DNA from: Verrucomicrobiota bacterium
GTDB lineage: Bacteria > Verrucomicrobiota > Verrucomicrobiia > Chthoniobacterales > Xiphinematobacteraceae
Assembly (NCBI GenBank): GCA_003176035.1
Contig: PSRL01000163.1
Location: forward strand, 1-6,792
DNA length: 6,792 nt
Direction of reading: 5' to 3'
Part shown: in pieces, positions 1 through 6,726 of the stretch
Position numbering within the stretch: the first letter of the stretch is position 1
How the letters are laid out: every line of letters begins with the position of its first letter
Made by a program: the position numbers and the translations under genes
The notes under the pieces: model-generated
Seen by the model: the letters and a program-made list of their open reading frames with translations, nothing else
Told to the model about the DNA's origin: nothing
The model's database searches: none

Positions 1-1772
1 GAACCCATCTGCTCGCCCGTTCCGTACGGATTGCCAAAGCCGCTCATACCCGGAAGCTCGGTAGTCCTTCCATTGTTGAAGAACGACTTGACGTTCCAGC
101 CGGAAGGCGTCGAAGAGTTCTTGCTGTTGATGATCGCGATTTGGTTGGAGTCGTAGTTGACGCTGCCTTCCACCAGCAGATTCGGAGACAGGGTTCCACT
201 GATCTTGATGGCTCCGCTGTAAGACGGGCTTACTTCGGAACTGTTAATCGTCCGGTAACTGGACCAGTCCCATCCGAGGAAGCTCTGGCCGTTTTGATCG
301 ATATCATTCTCATGCAGATAGTGAGCGAGCAGCTGCCACTTGTCGTTGATCTTGTGATCGACGCGAACGATATCGTCGCGAACCTTGATCGGCGCAGGAA
401 CGCTTTCGACCGACTGGCCGGTAGCCGTTGACGGTTTGGGCAGAACGCCGGCGTTGAGATAGGCAACCATATTCGCATCGAAGAGCTGATGCGGAATGGT
501 GTTATTGGGGAACGGCTGGCCGGGGGTAAGACCGAGCGCAGTCAGCTTCGCCTGGTAGGCAGGATCTGCGACCATGCTGGCTTCCGGCACGATGATGCCG
601 GCTGTCGGCCCGTAGTAATTCTTTTGGCCATTTACTGACGCAAAGAGAGGGCTAACGTACTTCAGATCTGTGCTTGCTGACGGAATGTCCGCCGTAGGCA
701 GAGTGTTCTGCGTGTTTACCGACGTCCCCTGCTTGATGTTGCGCCATTCCTCGTTCACGAAGAAGAAGGTCTTGTCCTTGTTCTTGTTGTAAACACCAGG
801 GATGTACGCCGGGCCGCCGATGTTGAAGCCGTAGACGTTGTAATCCAACTTCGTACGAGGGTTATTGGCGCCATTGAAATGGTTCATGAAGCTGTTGGCG
901 TCATAGGCGGTGTTGCGGTTGAACTCATATGCGGTGCCATGGAATTTCTGTGTGCCGCTCTTGATGGAGAGGCTGAAGGTGGCGCCGGAGGAGATTCCGT
1001 AGTCCGGTGGATAGTTCGAACTCAACATGTTGAATTCGGCGATGGAGTCCTGCGGGGGCATGAGGGCCATGCCGCCGGCGCCGCCGCGGTCATCCGACTC
1101 GCCGCCGTCGATGAGCCAGATATTGTGGCTCTGGCGCAGGCCATTGGCGCTGAGGGTAAAGCTGCTGCCGCCGGCGCCAGCCATGGGCGTATTGTTGTCA
1201 GGCAAACCCGAACTAACGCCGAGGCCCATTGCTGCCAGGGCCGCGAAGTTACGGTTTTGTGTGGCGATTTCGCTGATCTGCTCGGCGCTGACCAGCGTGC
1301 TGACCACGTTGGAGTCGGTCTGGACCTGAAGCGCATCCGCTTCAACTGTGATCGTCTGATTCTCGGCACCGACAGCGAGCTTCACATCGATGCGGAAGGT
1401 ACCCGAAACGTAGACCTGGATTCCGTGTTGCTCAAAGCGCTCAAACCCTTTGGCAGTGACTTTGAGGTTGTAGCTTGCGGGGTTGAGACCGGCGATGTCG
1501 TACAAGCCTGTTGGGCCGCTGTCGGTTGTTTTGGTCAATCCGGTGGCTGGGTCGGTAAGCGTGAGATGCGCTCCTGCCACTACCGCGCCGGTTTGGTCGG
1601 TTACGATGCCTGTCACTTCTGAGTTGGCTTGCGCGTATGCGCTTAAGCCTCCCAGCGCCAGGAACAATGAGAACAGGGCCCAGCTAATCAGCTTTGCCGT
1701 TCTCATTTGAATATGGCCTTCCTGTTGAAGCGGAAACAGAAGGATTCTGTTCCGCACAGTGTTCACCTTCAT
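1..1772 (-). CDS. Oar-like TonB-dependent receptor with carboxypeptidase-regulatory-like N-terminus (5' part only)
   Basis: Reading the minus strand from ATG at 1772 gives 590 uninterrupted codons that run off the left edge, so only the N-terminal half of a protein that is usually about 1000-1200 residues is present. Residues 23-49 form a signal peptide (MRTAKLISWALFSLFLALGG, then a LSAYAQA cleavage region). Residues 52-135 match the carboxypeptidase-regulatory-like beta-sandwich (VTGIVTDQTGAVVAGAHLTL, GLYDIAGLNPASYNL, KGFERF). Residues 140-280 look like the plug (ITVEADALQVQT, NRNF, LSANGLRQSHNIWLIDGG, SGTQKFHGTAYEFNRN), and barrel sequence follows (YGFNIGGPAYIP, KTFFFVNEEWR). These receptors sit in the outer membrane and import large ligands using TonB energy; the substrate cannot be read from sequence. 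The start at 1772 has a strong AGGAGAG six bases upstream. An internal ATG at 1706 would give a conventional short signal peptide but has only a weaker AGGAAGG. The usual LPLNGRNF plug motif is changed to IATQNRNF. The family call is firm, the start less so. Confidence 0.93.
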   Translation of the reverse strand, partial: MKVNTVRNRILLFPLQQEGHIQMRTAKLISWALFSLFLALGGLSAYAQANSEVTGIVTDQTGAVVAGAHLTLTDPATGLTKTTDSGPTGLYDIAGLNPASYNLKVTAKGFERFEQHGIQVYVSGTFRIDVKLAVGAENQTITVEADALQVQTDSNVVSTLVSAEQISEIATQNRNFAALAAMGLGVSSGLPDNNTPMAGAGGSSFTLSANGLRQSHNIWLIDGGESDDRGGAGGMALMPPQDSIAEFNMLSSNYPPDYGISSGATFSLSIKSGTQKFHGTAYEFNRNTAYDANSFMNHFNGANNPRTKLDYNVYGFNIGGPAYIPGVYNKNKDKTFFFVNEEWRNIKQGTSVNTQNTLPTADIPSASTDLKYVSPLFASVNGQKNYYGPTAGIIVPEASMVADPAYQAKLTALGLTPGQPFPNNTIPHQLFDANMVAYLNAGVLPKPSTATGQSVESVPAPIKVRDDIVRVDHKINDKWQLLAHYLHENDIDQNGQSFLGWDWSSYRTINSSEVSPSYSGAIKISGTLSPNLLVEGSVNYDSNQIAIINSKNSSTPSGWNVKSFFNNGRTTELPGMSGFGNPYGTGEQMG

Positions 1773-1778
1773 ACGTCA

Positions 1779-1785
1779 CTCTCCT
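1779..1785 (-). promoter_or_regulatory. Ribosome binding site supporting the 1772 start of the receptor
   Basis: The minus strand reads AGGAGAG followed by six bases (TGACGT) and ATG at 1772, which is near-ideal Shine-Dalgarno spacing. It favours the longer form of the receptor, with 22 residues before the Met that opens the obvious signal peptide. The competing ATG at 1706 is preceded by AGGAAGG about ten bases away, so a second or alternative start there remains possible. Confidence 0.6.
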
Positions 1786-1975
1786 AAAGAAGCTGGTTGC
1801 AAGTGAATAGCGTGGAATCGTATGCCTCGAGCGGCACACGGCTCTCGCCGCGGTGTAAGCCCCGCTTGTTTCTTATGCTCCGTCCTGCCCCGGTTAGAGC
1901 AAAATCAGAGCAATTGGTACCCGGGCAAATTAACCCTGTTGCGTTGCGCCTGAAGACCCCGAATGGTCAGTCGGA

Positions 1976-2011
1976 GCACTTACAAAGTGCGCCGGGAACT
2001 TGACGCAAGTT
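1976..2011. repeat. Pair of perfect 6-3-6 inverted repeats in the receptor leader
   Basis: Two dyads lie six bases apart. At 1976-1990 GCACTT and AAGTGC flank ACA; at 1997-2011 AACTTG and CAAGTT flank ACG. Both are perfect six-base arms around three bases and both contain ACTT facing AAGT. They lie about 80-115 bases downstream of the predicted receptor transcription start, so they could form two small RNA hairpins or act as paired protein-binding sites. The arms are short, so chance cannot be excluded. Confidence 0.4.
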
Positions 2012-2098
2012 AATCCAACCATCCTCAGTTTCAGGGGACCCGGAAATCTGCTGAGTAAGTTGGCAGCAGGCTAAAACGCTTTAGTTGTTCGGTCGGGA

Positions 2099-2128
2099 AT
2101 CATAGCCATGACAAATCGGCGCTGTCAA
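2099..2128 (-). promoter_or_regulatory. Sigma-70-type promoter, probably for the TonB-dependent receptor
   Basis: On the minus strand a perfect -35 box TTGACA (2128-2123) is followed by an 18-base spacer and TATGAT (2104-2099), five of six matches to the -10 consensus. Transcription would start near 2092 and run toward the receptor, giving an untranslated leader of about 320 bases. No other gene lies between. The match quality is the best in the window, though no transcript data support it. Confidence 0.6.
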
Positions 2129-2384
2129 TAGGGAAATATGATGCCTCTTATGTACCGTTTTCCGTATGGCTCGATGGCAATTCGATGATTCTCGGAATCC
2201 CCCGCATCTCGTTGTGATTCTTACGCTTCCCACCATATTTAAGCGTTTTACTAAGTTGATTCAGACCTCGCAATTCCATATTTTTGATCCCCGGAATTCT
2301 GTTTCCCGAGCTGAGTTTGTGGTCGGGACGTATCTCATGAGCTCTGGCTATTCCACTTTGAAGGGTCAGGAGTACGTTTCTTTA

Positions 2385-2414
2385 TTGACAGTCAACTTCA
2401 GGGGTGCGTATTTT
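2385..2414 (+). promoter_or_regulatory. Promoter-like sequence on the plus strand (weak)
   Basis: A perfect TTGACA (2385-2390) is followed by 18 bases and TATTTT (2409-2414, four of six matches to the -10 box). The -35 box is the left arm of a perfect odd palindrome, TTGACAGTCAA (2385-2395). There is no plus-strand gene downstream to serve, only the convergent DUF190 operon, so if active it would make a short or antisense RNA. In A+T-richer sequence such matches arise easily. Confidence 0.2.
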
Positions 2415-2454
2415 GACCTGCTCCTATTCATGAACTAAGTGGCAGTAACGTTTG

Positions 2455-2473
2455 GCCGAGTCTCGAGCTCGGC
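2455..2473. repeat. GC-rich hairpin in the gap beyond the DUF190 operon
   Basis: GCCGAG (2455-2460) pairs with CTCGGC (2468-2473), and a wobble pair inside extends the stem to seven with a five-base loop. On the plus strand it is followed by GGCCTTATTTT, a poor T-tract. On the minus strand, the direction of the DUF190 operon, no T-tract follows, so it is not a classical terminator for that operon. A second dyad, ATCCAA facing TTGGAT around AG, lies at 2495-2508. Confidence 0.3.
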
Positions 2474-2598
2474 GGCCTTATTTTGCCGTGGAGTATCCAA
2501 AGTTGGATTCCGGCGGAAAGCCGCTTAATAATGAGGTATTCGACAAAACCAGTCTCTGCTGTCGTCACCTGCTTACCCTAAGTATTTTCCTGGACCTT

Positions 2599-2934
2599 TC
2601 ATGGATTGCGCAGAAGACGGGTAACCTCGACGTGGGACATAGCAACCAGACCCTCTTCGACCATTACGTCCAAAACCGGGATCAACCTCTTGATCTGTTC
2701 TTCGCTATCAATAATAGTCAGCATAATCGGTGCATCTTTCGAGAATGTCCAATAACTTGCGTGACGAATCCGGGTGCTGGTTCCGTAGCCCTCGATACCG
2801 CGGTAGACTGTGGCACCCGCCATTCCAAGCTCTCTACATTTCGCAACGATCGCCTCATGCAGCGGCTTGCCTTTCCATACGTCACTCTCACCGAAGTGAA
2901 TCCGCAGCATGCAGCCTTGAAACTGCTCTCTCAT
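2599..2934 (-). CDS. DUF190 family (COG1993) PII-like protein, single domain
   Basis: This is a 111-residue soluble protein consisting of one DUF190 domain (PF02641), about the usual length for the family. Recognisable segments are LRIHFGESDVWKGKPL (10-25), AGATVYRGIEGYG (39-51) and PIMLTIIDSEEQI (69-81), with VMVEEGL (90-96) near the end. Family members adopt a ferredoxin-like fold related to the PII nitrogen sensors and are thought to act as small-molecule-responsive signalling subunits; the ligand is not established. In many genomes they sit beside the fluoride channel gene crcB, but no crcB is seen here. The start at 2934 has GGAGGT with a six-base spacer, and lies 14 bases after the stop of the upstream DUF190 gene, so the two are almost certainly co-transcribed. 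The domain resembles the second domain of that neighbour much more than its first, which suggests a local duplication. The family call is secure, the cellular role is not. Confidence 0.92.
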   Translation of the reverse strand: MREQFQGCMLRIHFGESDVWKGKPLHEAIVAKCRELGMAGATVYRGIEGYGTSTRIRHASYWTFSKDAPIMLTIIDSEEQIKRLIPVLDVMVEEGLVAMSHVEVTRLLRNP

Positions 2935-2948
2935 TGCCGAACCTCCGC

Positions 2949-3740
2949 TTATAAGTCCTCCCGAAAACTAGACTCGGCAGCCGGGGTCCCCGATGCCTGA
3001 TCAAGTCCTGAACTGCCTTCGGTTCCCTCCACATTCGGCGCTTGTGCGCGGCAGGCATACTTGATGATATCCACGTCCGACAGAACAATCAGCCCTTCTT
3101 CGACCATCTGCTCCATGAGCGGAAGAAATGCGCGGATCTTTTCTTCCGTATCGACTGCCGACAGCATGATTGAGCTGTCGTGCGAGAGGTGTAGCATTTT
3201 GTCTTTATGAATGCGCCCTTTCGCACCATAACCGAGAATGCCACGATACACAGTAACGCCGGCGATATCATTCGCCCGCATTGCCTCAACGAGGGCCAGA
3301 TAAAGCGGTTTCGCCCGCCATCTATCGGACTCGCCGATGTAGATGCGCATCATTTTGGCCTTGCCTTCGACCTTGAGGTGTTCAGGAGCCGTCGCGTTTC
3401 TCGGCTTCGAAACCTGCGCAGGTTTAGCGATCGTTGTTTCCTGCACTTCGATCATGCCTGTGCCCACAAGCTCTTCCAGCTTGCCAAGGATCTCATTCAC
3501 CTTCTCGGGCGTCTCAATGAACTCGATCTTGAGTGGCATGTGATCGGAGATCTCGACAATGCTCGAAGAATGCATGTGATGATCAGCCCCAAATCCTGCG
3601 ATGCCCTTGAGCACCGTGGCCCCGGATACGCGCTTATAGAAGAGGAAATCGAGAATGCCAGAATAGGTCGAGGTTCCGTGGTGCTTCGCCCCCTCAGTGA
3701 CGTAGATCGAGACTTTAAGAGCTCTTCCCGCTTTGAGCAT
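2949..3740 (-). CDS. Tandem DUF190 (COG1993) PII-like protein, two domains
   Basis: This 263-residue protein is more than twice the usual DUF190 length because it holds two copies. Domain 1 spans about residues 7-104 (LKVSIYVTEGAKHHG, SGATVLKGIAGFGADHHMHS, PLKIEFIETPEKVNEIL). A Pro/Ala/Lys-rich linker covers 105-128. Domain 2 spans about 130-228 (MRIYIGESDRWRAKPLYLAL, IAGVTVYRGILGYGAKGRIH, SSIMLSAVDTEEKI, MVEEGL). The final 35 residues are Gly/Ser/Ala/Glu-rich and probably disordered. There is no signal peptide or membrane segment, so it should be cytoplasmic. The two domains have diverged: GESD-W-x-x-KPL is present only in domain 2 and in the next gene. AAGGAGG lies four bases before the ATG, supporting the start. 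It is the first gene of a two-gene operon divergent from the phosphoketolase. PII-like sensing is inferred from the family; ligand and partner are unknown. Confidence 0.92.
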   Translation of the reverse strand: MLKAGRALKVSIYVTEGAKHHGTSTYSGILDFLFYKRVSGATVLKGIAGFGADHHMHSSSIVEISDHMPLKIEFIETPEKVNEILGKLEELVGTGMIEVQETTIAKPAQVSKPRNATAPEHLKVEGKAKMMRIYIGESDRWRAKPLYLALVEAMRANDIAGVTVYRGILGYGAKGRIHKDKMLHLSHDSSIMLSAVDTEEKIRAFLPLMEQMVEEGLIVLSDVDIIKYACRAQAPNVEGTEGSSGLDQASGTPAAESSFREDL

Positions 3741-3911
3741 TTTCCCTCCTTGCTTCGAAACCGTGTGGCTTTGACTCTCTATCCTGTTCTGATCTAACCG
3801 GTTGGATGATCCATACGCGGCCTCGCGGATAACACCCGCAGTGCAACCACGTTCGGCAAATACGAGATCTCTGATGTGGTCGATACAAAATCGTTCTCAA
3901 GCCAAACAGCC

Positions 3912-3940
3912 ATGATCGACCAGTGCAACAGCACCGTCAA
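3912..3940 (-). promoter_or_regulatory. Candidate promoter for the DUF190 operon
   Basis: On the minus strand TTGACG (3940-3935, five of six matches) is followed by 17 bases and GATCAT (3917-3912, four of six). Transcription would start near 3905, giving a leader of about 165 bases before the ATG at 3740. It is the best spaced match in the region upstream of the operon, but the -10 box is imperfect. Confidence 0.35.
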
Positions 3941-4226
3941 TGAGTGGTTTCAGACTCTTGCCGAGAGGGGCTCAGCTCAAACGCACCTCCACAGTCATCT
4001 GGTACTTCTACCAGTTTCCGCTGCGGCGCACCGGGTATATCTTGGGCGCAATGAGCGAGCAATGCATCTGAAGCTCTCCCATTGCGCGGGCTCAGGTGAG
4101 AAAGGCAGGTTCCGCTAGGATCCTGGAACTCCCACCGGCGAATGTGCGGTGCCAATTCACAGTAGCTAGGGAAGTTACAGCGGCCCGGTGGAATTGATCG
4201 AGAGAGCGTCTCACCGATTATGTGCT

Positions 4227-4241
4227 CGGCGCTTGGCGCCG
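4227..4241 (+). repeat. GC-rich hairpin in the phosphoketolase leader
   Basis: CGGCGC (4227-4232) and GCGCCG (4236-4241) form a perfect six-base stem around TTG. It lies about 60 bases before the start codon and does not cover the ribosome binding site. It may be a leader hairpin or a protein-binding dyad; nothing in the sequence separates these from chance. Confidence 0.3.
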
Positions 4242-4294
4242 GTGCGACTCGAAACACCGAATCATCAAGGCCAACACTCAAGGAAATTACAACT

Positions 4295-4299
4295 GGAGG
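4295..4299 (+). promoter_or_regulatory. Ribosome binding site fixing the phosphoketolase start
   Basis: GGAGG lies four bases before ATG at 4304. The frame stays open upstream to another ATG at 4220, but that start has no Shine-Dalgarno sequence, and the 28 residues it would add do not resemble phosphoketolase N-termini. From 4304 the protein is 806 residues, normal for the family. Confidence 0.8.
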
Positions 4300-4303
4300 A
4301 TCC

Positions 4304-6724
4304 ATGGGAGCAACGCTCGCTGATCACAAATTGGAAGAGAAGATCGGAGTCCATCCGAGTACGCCTGGGCCGCTTTCTAAGGAAGAACTCAGCAATATTG
4401 ACGCTTATTGGCGCGCATGCAATTACCTCGCGGCAGGCATGATCTATTTGAAGGACAACCCGCTGCTCCGAGAGCCGTTGCGACCAGAGCACATCAAAGC
4501 TCGGCTCCTCGGGCATTGGGGATCGAGCCCTGGCCTGAGCTTCACCTACGTTCATCTCAATCGCCTAATCAAGAAATACGATCTCAATGCCATATTCCTC
4601 GCTGGACCCGGTCATGGCGCTCCCGGCGTTCTCGGACCGGTCTATCTGGAAGGTACTTATTCAGAGATTTATCCGGGCAAAAGTGAAGACCTGGAAGGGA
4701 TGCGCAAGTTCTTCAAGGACTTCTCGTTCCCCGGCGGGATCGGCAGCCATTGTACGCCGGAGACTCCTGGTTCCATTCACGAGGGAGGCGAACTCGGCTA
4801 CAGCGTCTCGCACGCCTTCGGCGCAGCGTTTGACAACCCAGACTTGCTGGTCGTCGTGGTTGTCGGTGACGGGGAATCGGAAACTGGCCCGCTGGCCACC
4901 TCCTGGCACTCCAACAAGTTCCTAAACCCGGTTCGCGACGGCGCGGTCCTGCCGGTCCTGAACCTGAATGGCTACAAGATCAACAATCCCACTATTCTCG
5001 CCCGCATTTCGCACGAGGAATTGGAAGACCTGTTTCGGGGTTATGGCTGGTCGCCACACTTTGTCGAAGGCAGCGATGTTGAATTGATGCATCGGCAGAT
5101 GGCATCCACGCTGGAGGAGTGCGTGCTGGAGATCCGCCACATACAGCAAGAGGCGCGCTCGAAAAAAACTGCCACTCGAGCCCGTTGGCCCATGATCGTG
5201 CTGAGAAGCCCGAAAGGATGGACCGGACCCAAGGAAGTAGATGGACATAAGGTTGAAGGCTTCTGGCGTGCGCACCAGGTCCCTTTAGCCGGCGTGCGCG
5301 ATAATCCGGAGCACCTCAAAATACTGGAGAGATGGTTGCTCAGCTACCGCCCGCACGAGTTGTTCGATGAGAGCGGTCGCCTTGTTCCGGAACTGAAGAC
5401 GCTTGCCCCGACCGGTGTGCATCGAATGAGCGCGAACCCGCATGCGAACGGGGGGATCTTGCGAAAGGACCTTCGCCTGCCGGACTTCCGTGAGTATGCG
5501 ATCAAGGTGGAAAAGCCGGGGCAGACGGCTGCGGAGAACACCCGCCCGCTCGGGCGCTTTCTGCGCGACATCATGCGCCGCAATCCGGGCACGTTCCGTG
5601 TGTTCGGGCCGGACGAAAACACATCCAACAAGCTGGACGCAATCTATGAAGTCAGCAAAAAGCTCTGGCTGGCGGACTACCTCGCGGAGGATGCGGATGG
5701 CGGCGAACTGTCGCCCGATGGTCGCGTGCTGGAAATGCTATCCGAGCACACTCTGGAGGGCTGGTACGAGGGCTATCTGCTGACAGGCCGACATGGATTC
5801 TTCTCAACCTACGAAGCTTTCGTTCACGTGATTGATTCCATGTTCAACATGCATGCCAAATGGCTCGCAATGGCAGAAGAACTGTCGTGGCGTGCGCCAA
5901 TCTCGTCGCTGAATCTGCTGATTACCTCAACAGTCTGGCGCCAGGATCACAATGGGTTTACTCATCAGGACCCTGGATTCCTTGACATTGTGGTGAATAA
6001 GAGCCCGAACGTTTGCCGCATCTATCTGCCACCCGACGTGAATACCCTTTTGAGCGTGGCCGATCACTGTCTGAAGAGCACGGGCTACGTCAATGTCATT
6101 GTGTCGGACAAGCAGAAGCACTTGCAGTACATGACCATGGATGAGGCAATCGCACATTGCACCAAGGGCATCGGCATCTGGCAGAGAGCAAGCAATGACG
6201 ATGGCGTAGAACCGGACGTTGTGATCGCATGTGCTGGCGACATCCCAACCAAAGAAGCTTTGGCGGCCGTGGTGATGCTCCGCGAGTACTTCCCGAAGCT
6301 GAAGATTCGTTTCGTAAACGTGGTCGATCTATACAGGCTTGTTCCTTCGACAGAGCATCCTCACGGGCTTTCGGACAAAGACTTCGACAGCCTGTTCACT
6401 AAGGACAAGCCGGTGATCTTCAACTTCCACGGTTATCCCTGGTTGATTCATCGATTGACGTACCGGCGGACGAACCACGCCAATTTCCACGTGCGCGGCT
6501 ATAAGGAAAAGGGAAACATCAACACCCCGCTGGATCTGGCGATTCGGAATCAAATCGATCGCTTCAGCCTGGCAATAGATGCCATCGACCGCATTCCGGA
6601 GCTGCAAGTGGCTGGTGCTCACGCGAAGGAGAGTCTGCGCAACAAGCAAATCGAGTGTCTGAGCTATGCCCACGAGAACGGTGTGGACAAGCCCGAAGCC
6701 GATCAATGGACATGGCCGGGATAG
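4304..6724 (+). CDS. xfp: Xylulose-5-phosphate/fructose-6-phosphate phosphoketolase
   Basis: A complete 806-residue thiamine-diphosphate-dependent cytoplasmic enzyme. It cleaves xylulose 5-phosphate (EC 4.1.2.9) and often fructose 6-phosphate (EC 4.1.2.22) with phosphate to acetyl-phosphate plus glyceraldehyde 3-phosphate or erythrose 4-phosphate. Both family signatures are intact: EGGELGY at 160-166 and the GAAFDNP...VVVGDGE block at 173-191. GDGE (188-191) with the Asn residues of NLNGYKINNP (220-229) forms the cofactor and metal site. Active-site histidines known from bifidobacterial enzymes appear as H71 (GHWG), H104 (GPGHG), H149 (GSHCTPETPG) and H324 (WRAHQVPL). The pyrimidine-binding half has FGPDENTSNKL (434-444), SEHTLEGWYEGYLLTGRHG (480-498) and DHNGFTHQDPG; E481 is the likely cofactor-activating glutamate (inferred). 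The C-terminal domain follows to WTWPG. Sequence does not settle whether both sugars are used. It stands alone on its strand, with a terminator straight after, so it is probably monocistronic; an acetate kinase or phosphotransacetylase partner is not in view. Confidence 0.97.
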   Translation: MGATLADHKLEEKIGVHPSTPGPLSKEELSNIDAYWRACNYLAAGMIYLKDNPLLREPLRPEHIKARLLGHWGSSPGLSFTYVHLNRLIKKYDLNAIFLAGPGHGAPGVLGPVYLEGTYSEIYPGKSEDLEGMRKFFKDFSFPGGIGSHCTPETPGSIHEGGELGYSVSHAFGAAFDNPDLLVVVVVGDGESETGPLATSWHSNKFLNPVRDGAVLPVLNLNGYKINNPTILARISHEELEDLFRGYGWSPHFVEGSDVELMHRQMASTLEECVLEIRHIQQEARSKKTATRARWPMIVLRSPKGWTGPKEVDGHKVEGFWRAHQVPLAGVRDNPEHLKILERWLLSYRPHELFDESGRLVPELKTLAPTGVHRMSANPHANGGILRKDLRLPDFREYAIKVEKPGQTAAENTRPLGRFLRDIMRRNPGTFRVFGPDENTSNKLDAIYEVSKKLWLADYLAEDADGGELSPDGRVLEMLSEHTLEGWYEGYLLTGRHGFFSTYEAFVHVIDSMFNMHAKWLAMAEELSWRAPISSLNLLITSTVWRQDHNGFTHQDPGFLDIVVNKSPNVCRIYLPPDVNTLLSVADHCLKSTGYVNVIVSDKQKHLQYMTMDEAIAHCTKGIGIWQRASNDDGVEPDVVIACAGDIPTKEALAAVVMLREYFPKLKIRFVNVVDLYRLVPSTEHPHGLSDKDFDSLFTKDKPVIFNFHGYPWLIHRLTYRRTNHANFHVRGYKEKGNINTPLDLAIRNQIDRFSLAIDAIDRIPELQVAGAHAKESLRNKQIECLSYAHENGVDKPEADQWTWPG

Positions 6725-6726
6725 CG

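Larger units (their letters stand above)
1773..2598. other. 826-base intergenic region without a convincing gene
   Basis: This gap separates the receptor from the DUF190 operon; both are on the minus strand, so it holds the 3' side of the operon and the 5' side of the receptor. From 1773 to about 2092 it is the predicted receptor leader. From about 2140 to 2440 it is visibly richer in A+T than the flanking genes. The longest open frame outside the leader (plus strand, 2166-2438, 90 codons) lacks a ribosome binding site and recognisable motifs. I see no tRNA, rRNA or known riboswitch pattern, and no insertion sequence ends. Confidence 0.6.
3741..4303. other. 563-base divergent intergenic region between the DUF190 operon and phosphoketolase
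   Basis: The region must hold the control sequences of both flanking units. Open frames in it (plus strand 3876-4118, minus strand 3937-4305) have no ribosome binding sites and no recognisable protein motifs, so I treat it as non-coding. Small dyads occur at 3797-3804 (AACCGGTT) and just after it (TGGATGATCCA). For the phosphoketolase only a weak promoter candidate is visible: TTGATC at 4194-4199 with TATGTG 19 bases further on. No fluoride (crcB) riboswitch pattern was found, although DUF190 genes often associate with fluoride resistance. Confidence 0.55.

Noticed and set aside
879..1622. Plus-strand open frame of 247 codons
   Set aside because: It is the antisense shadow of the receptor, whose minus-strand frame carries clear signal peptide, regulatory-like and plug motifs across the same bases.
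2166..2438. Plus-strand open frame of 90 codons in the A+T-richer gap
   Set aside because: It has no ribosome binding site, no recognisable domain, and lies in sequence with intergenic character.
1770..2889. Identical 14-base string CATACGTCACTCTC at 1770-1783 and 2876-2889
   Set aside because: One copy is the receptor ribosome binding site and start region, the other encodes part of the GESDVWK motif of DUF190. Their roles are unrelated and a match of this length is plausible by chance.
3741..3910. Possible fluoride (crcB) riboswitch ahead of the DUF190 operon
   Set aside because: DUF190 genes often accompany fluoride resistance, but the conserved elements of that riboswitch were not visible on the minus strand, and there is no crcB gene in the window.
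4220..4303. Upstream in-frame ATG extending phosphoketolase by 28 residues
   Set aside because: There is no Shine-Dalgarno sequence at 4220, whereas GGAGG precedes the 4304 ATG and gives a normal family length.
3937..4305. Minus-strand open frame of 122 codons upstream of the DUF190 operon
   Set aside because: It overlaps the phosphoketolase ribosome binding site and start codon, lacks its own ribosome binding site, and its product has no familiar motif.
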